A stretch of 5,988 bases of DNA from Bacteroidota bacterium (GTDB taxonomy: Bacteria > Bacteroidota > Bacteroidia > Bacteroidales > VadinHA17): the NCBI GenBank assembly GCA_030613125.1, contig JAUWMO010000216.1:1-5988 (forward strand), read 5' to 3'. The notes beneath the pieces were generated by a model. The model saw only the letters and a list, made by a program, of their open reading frames with translations, did no database searches and was not told the origin of the DNA. Below, piece after piece: positions 5,120-5,988 of the stretch (its first letter is position 1; each line of letters opens with the position of its first letter). The position numbers and the translations under genes were made by a program.

Positions 5120-5344
5120 TTATAATGGCATTGCAAGTTCACACTTATCATCTATTTTATAAACCTGACATGGTATAAAAATTTCATAATTTGTATGAAT
5201 TACATATGCCCTACCACAACCTCCCATATTTTTATTACACCAAATTATAGTATTAGTATCATATTCTTCAATGTTAAATGTATATCTGTTCTCGAATTTA
5301 CAATAAGGACATTTAGATGTTGTAAAGATTTTACTTATTTTCAT
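5120..5344 (-). CDS. Small zinc-ribbon protein
   Basis: This 74-residue protein has C12-P-Y-C15 as a zinc knuckle, then a strand stretch (NRYTFNIEEYDTNTIIWC) leading to Cys36 and C43-G in a Gly-rich turn (NKNMGGCGRAYVI). C12, C15, C36 and C43 are the likely four zinc ligands. Cys59 and Cys68 near the C-terminus are extra. There is no signal peptide. Zinc ribbons of this size in phages often act as DNA-, RNA- or protein-binding adaptors, and none is identified here. It is the first gene of the minus accessory block after the palindrome at 5403-5441, so its promoter should lie in the short gap just before its start. Confidence 0.6.
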   Translation of the reverse strand: MKISKIFTTSKCPYCKFENRYTFNIEEYDTNTIIWCNKNMGGCGRAYVIHTNYEIFIPCQVYKIDDKCELAMPL

Positions 5345-5402
5345 TTTTTGTTTTACACCCCTTCCATTTTATGATACGTATTTCATTATTTATAGTTTAA
5401 TT
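5345..5402 (-). promoter_or_regulatory. Leader or promoter region before the minus accessory block
   Basis: This 58-base AT-rich gap lies between a probable terminator and the start at 5344. It should hold the promoter of the minus block if the terminator works, but no Bacteroidota -33 TTTG / -7 TAnnTTTG pair is recognisable. On the minus strand a GGAAGGGG run lies about 15-25 bases before the ATG. It is inside a four-codon frame (Met-Glu-Gly-Val-stop) that ends 8 bases before the gene start. The run could be a distant ribosome-binding site or chance. Confidence 0.25.
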
Positions 5403-5441
5403 ATTAAAGTAGTCTTGTGGACCACGAGACTACTTTAATAT
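5403..5441 (-). terminator. Long near-perfect palindrome, probable terminator
   Basis: Two 19-base arms meet at A5422. All positions are complementary except T5417/G5427, which wobble-pair in plus-strand RNA and mismatch (C·A) in minus-strand RNA. The usable hairpin has an 18-bp stem, allowing for that position, and a three-base loop. It begins one base after the stop of the minus-strand gene ending at 5443, which fits a Rho-independent terminator. The tail in minus RNA (CUUUAAUAAUU) is only moderately U-rich. The stem could also work in the plus direction, or be a protein-binding site. Confidence 0.65.
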
Positions 5442-5442
5442 G

Positions 5443-5988
5443 TTAAGCTTTTTCATATAACCGTTTCAGATTAGCTTTCAGTTTAACAGTTGTAAACATG
5501 TCCAATTCTTTAATAAGAGCACCTATTTTATCATGGTTTGGTTCGGGTAGTTTATTTTTTCCTGAGTCGGCACCGATGTTTACTTGGATTGGATTGCAAA
5601 ACATGATCATATTTACCAAGCTGTTTAAATCAAAATCCATGATTGGTTCAATGGTGATATATTTTTCTTCAATTGGTATTCTGCCAAATTCAATCGCCCG
5701 GTCAATTGGATCGGGGGCATTTCGCATAATCTTAGGATAAACACGATTGGTTTCAATGGTGGTACAAAGGGTGAATTTGTCTAAACCATAAACAACTAAC
5801 GCGTCAAAGTATCTAGGATTTTTACTCTGAAATAGATAGGAATTATTAAATTTATTGCAATGCTCAATTGTCTTAATTACCCATTCATAGGGGATATTCT
5901 TAGCAAACATATCGCATGATGAGCCCACGAAAATAAAATTACCTTCGGGTGTGGGTGTGTTTAATTCTTTTTCATCCAAATGAAGTTC
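5443..5988 (-). CDS. DUF5131 / phage Gp37-Gp68 family protein, C-terminal part
   Basis: These are the last 181 residues of a protein whose start lies beyond the window edge. The frame is open to base 5988, and a TTG at 5979 is internal rather than the true start. Family landmarks are visible: GNFIFVGSSCDMF (the 'FVGSxxDxF' motif), then PYEWVIKTIEHC, YLFQSKNPRYF (the 'LTKRP'-like strand), FTLCTTIETN ('G-T-x-E-N'-like), then YITIEPIMDFD ('EP-x-D') and a PNHDKIGALIKEL region before KLKANLKRLYEKA. Family members are radical-SAM-related proteins common in phages and prophages, with poorly known function. The Cys cluster that would bind the iron-sulfur centre is in the missing N-terminal part, so its presence cannot be checked. 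The gene is followed at once by the palindrome. It may be the last gene of an upstream minus-strand transcript separate from the accessory block. Confidence 0.72.
   Translation of the reverse strand, partial: ELHLDEKELNTPTPEGNFIFVGSSCDMFAKNIPYEWVIKTIEHCNKFNNSYLFQSKNPRYFDALVVYGLDKFTLCTTIETNRVYPKIMRNAPDPIDRAIEFGRIPIEEKYITIEPIMDFDLNSLVNMIMFCNPIQVNIGADSGKNKLPEPNHDKIGALIKELDMFTTVKLKANLKRLYEKA

Noticed and set aside
5345..5375. Four-codon leader peptide before the zinc-ribbon gene
   Set aside because: Such a short frame is expected by chance, and no hairpin or codon pattern supports attenuation.
5498..5740. Plus-strand ORF opposite the DUF5131 gene
   Set aside because: The minus frame carries family motifs throughout, so this is its shadow.
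3171..5988. TGA reassigned as a sense codon throughout the genome
   Set aside because: Trp is encoded by TGG in the other genes, and none of them has an internal TGA. One event at a Cys codon does not support a changed code.

Overview
The window looks like part of a prophage or temperate-phage genome from a Bacteroidota (Bacteroidetes) host. The DNA is AT-rich. Starts are preceded by A-rich leaders rather than strong Shine-Dalgarno sites, nearly all genes stop with TAA, and several proteins carry Bacteroidota-style secretion signals (an N-terminus ending LFA-Q, and two lipoprotein signals with the acylated Cys at residue 16).

Layout. (1) Positions 2-282 hold host-type sugar-nucleotide DNA. 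The C-terminus of a CDP-glucose 4,6-dehydratase overlaps a 50-codon ORF. That ORF begins like a dTDP-4-dehydrorhamnose 3,5-epimerase-family protein and then changes abruptly into a low-complexity repeat tail. This is probably a junction between surface-polysaccharide genes and phage DNA. (2) Positions 327-3455 hold a tightly packed plus-strand phage operon with gaps of 0-6 nt. In order it encodes a signal-peptide membrane protein (holin-like), an N-anchored protein with a beta-rich C-terminus (spanin-like), a right-handed beta-helix protein (tail spike or fibre candidate), a small Ig-like beta-sandwich protein (BppU-N-like), a coiled coil with a C-terminal membrane anchor, and a phage HNH endonuclease interrupted by TGA. 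(3) Positions 3478-5344 hold a convergent minus-strand accessory block: a zinc ribbon, a second HNH-type protein, a 65-residue unknown and two lipoproteins whose start regions are near-identical repeats. (4) Positions 5443-5988 hold the C-terminal part of a DUF5131 / phage Gp37-Gp68 family protein on the minus strand. It runs off the window and is closed by a long palindrome that probably acts as its terminator.

How it may work together (inference). The plus operon fits the late end of a phage genome, with host recognition and exit from a double-membrane cell, although no endolysin is visible. The minus block looks like prophage cargo: two envelope lipoproteins that could alter the lysogen's surface, plus small Cys/His metal-binding proteins. 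The most striking observation is that the HNH gene has TGA exactly where the family has its last zinc-ligand Cys. The frame stays open afterwards and still encodes the expected His and following residues.
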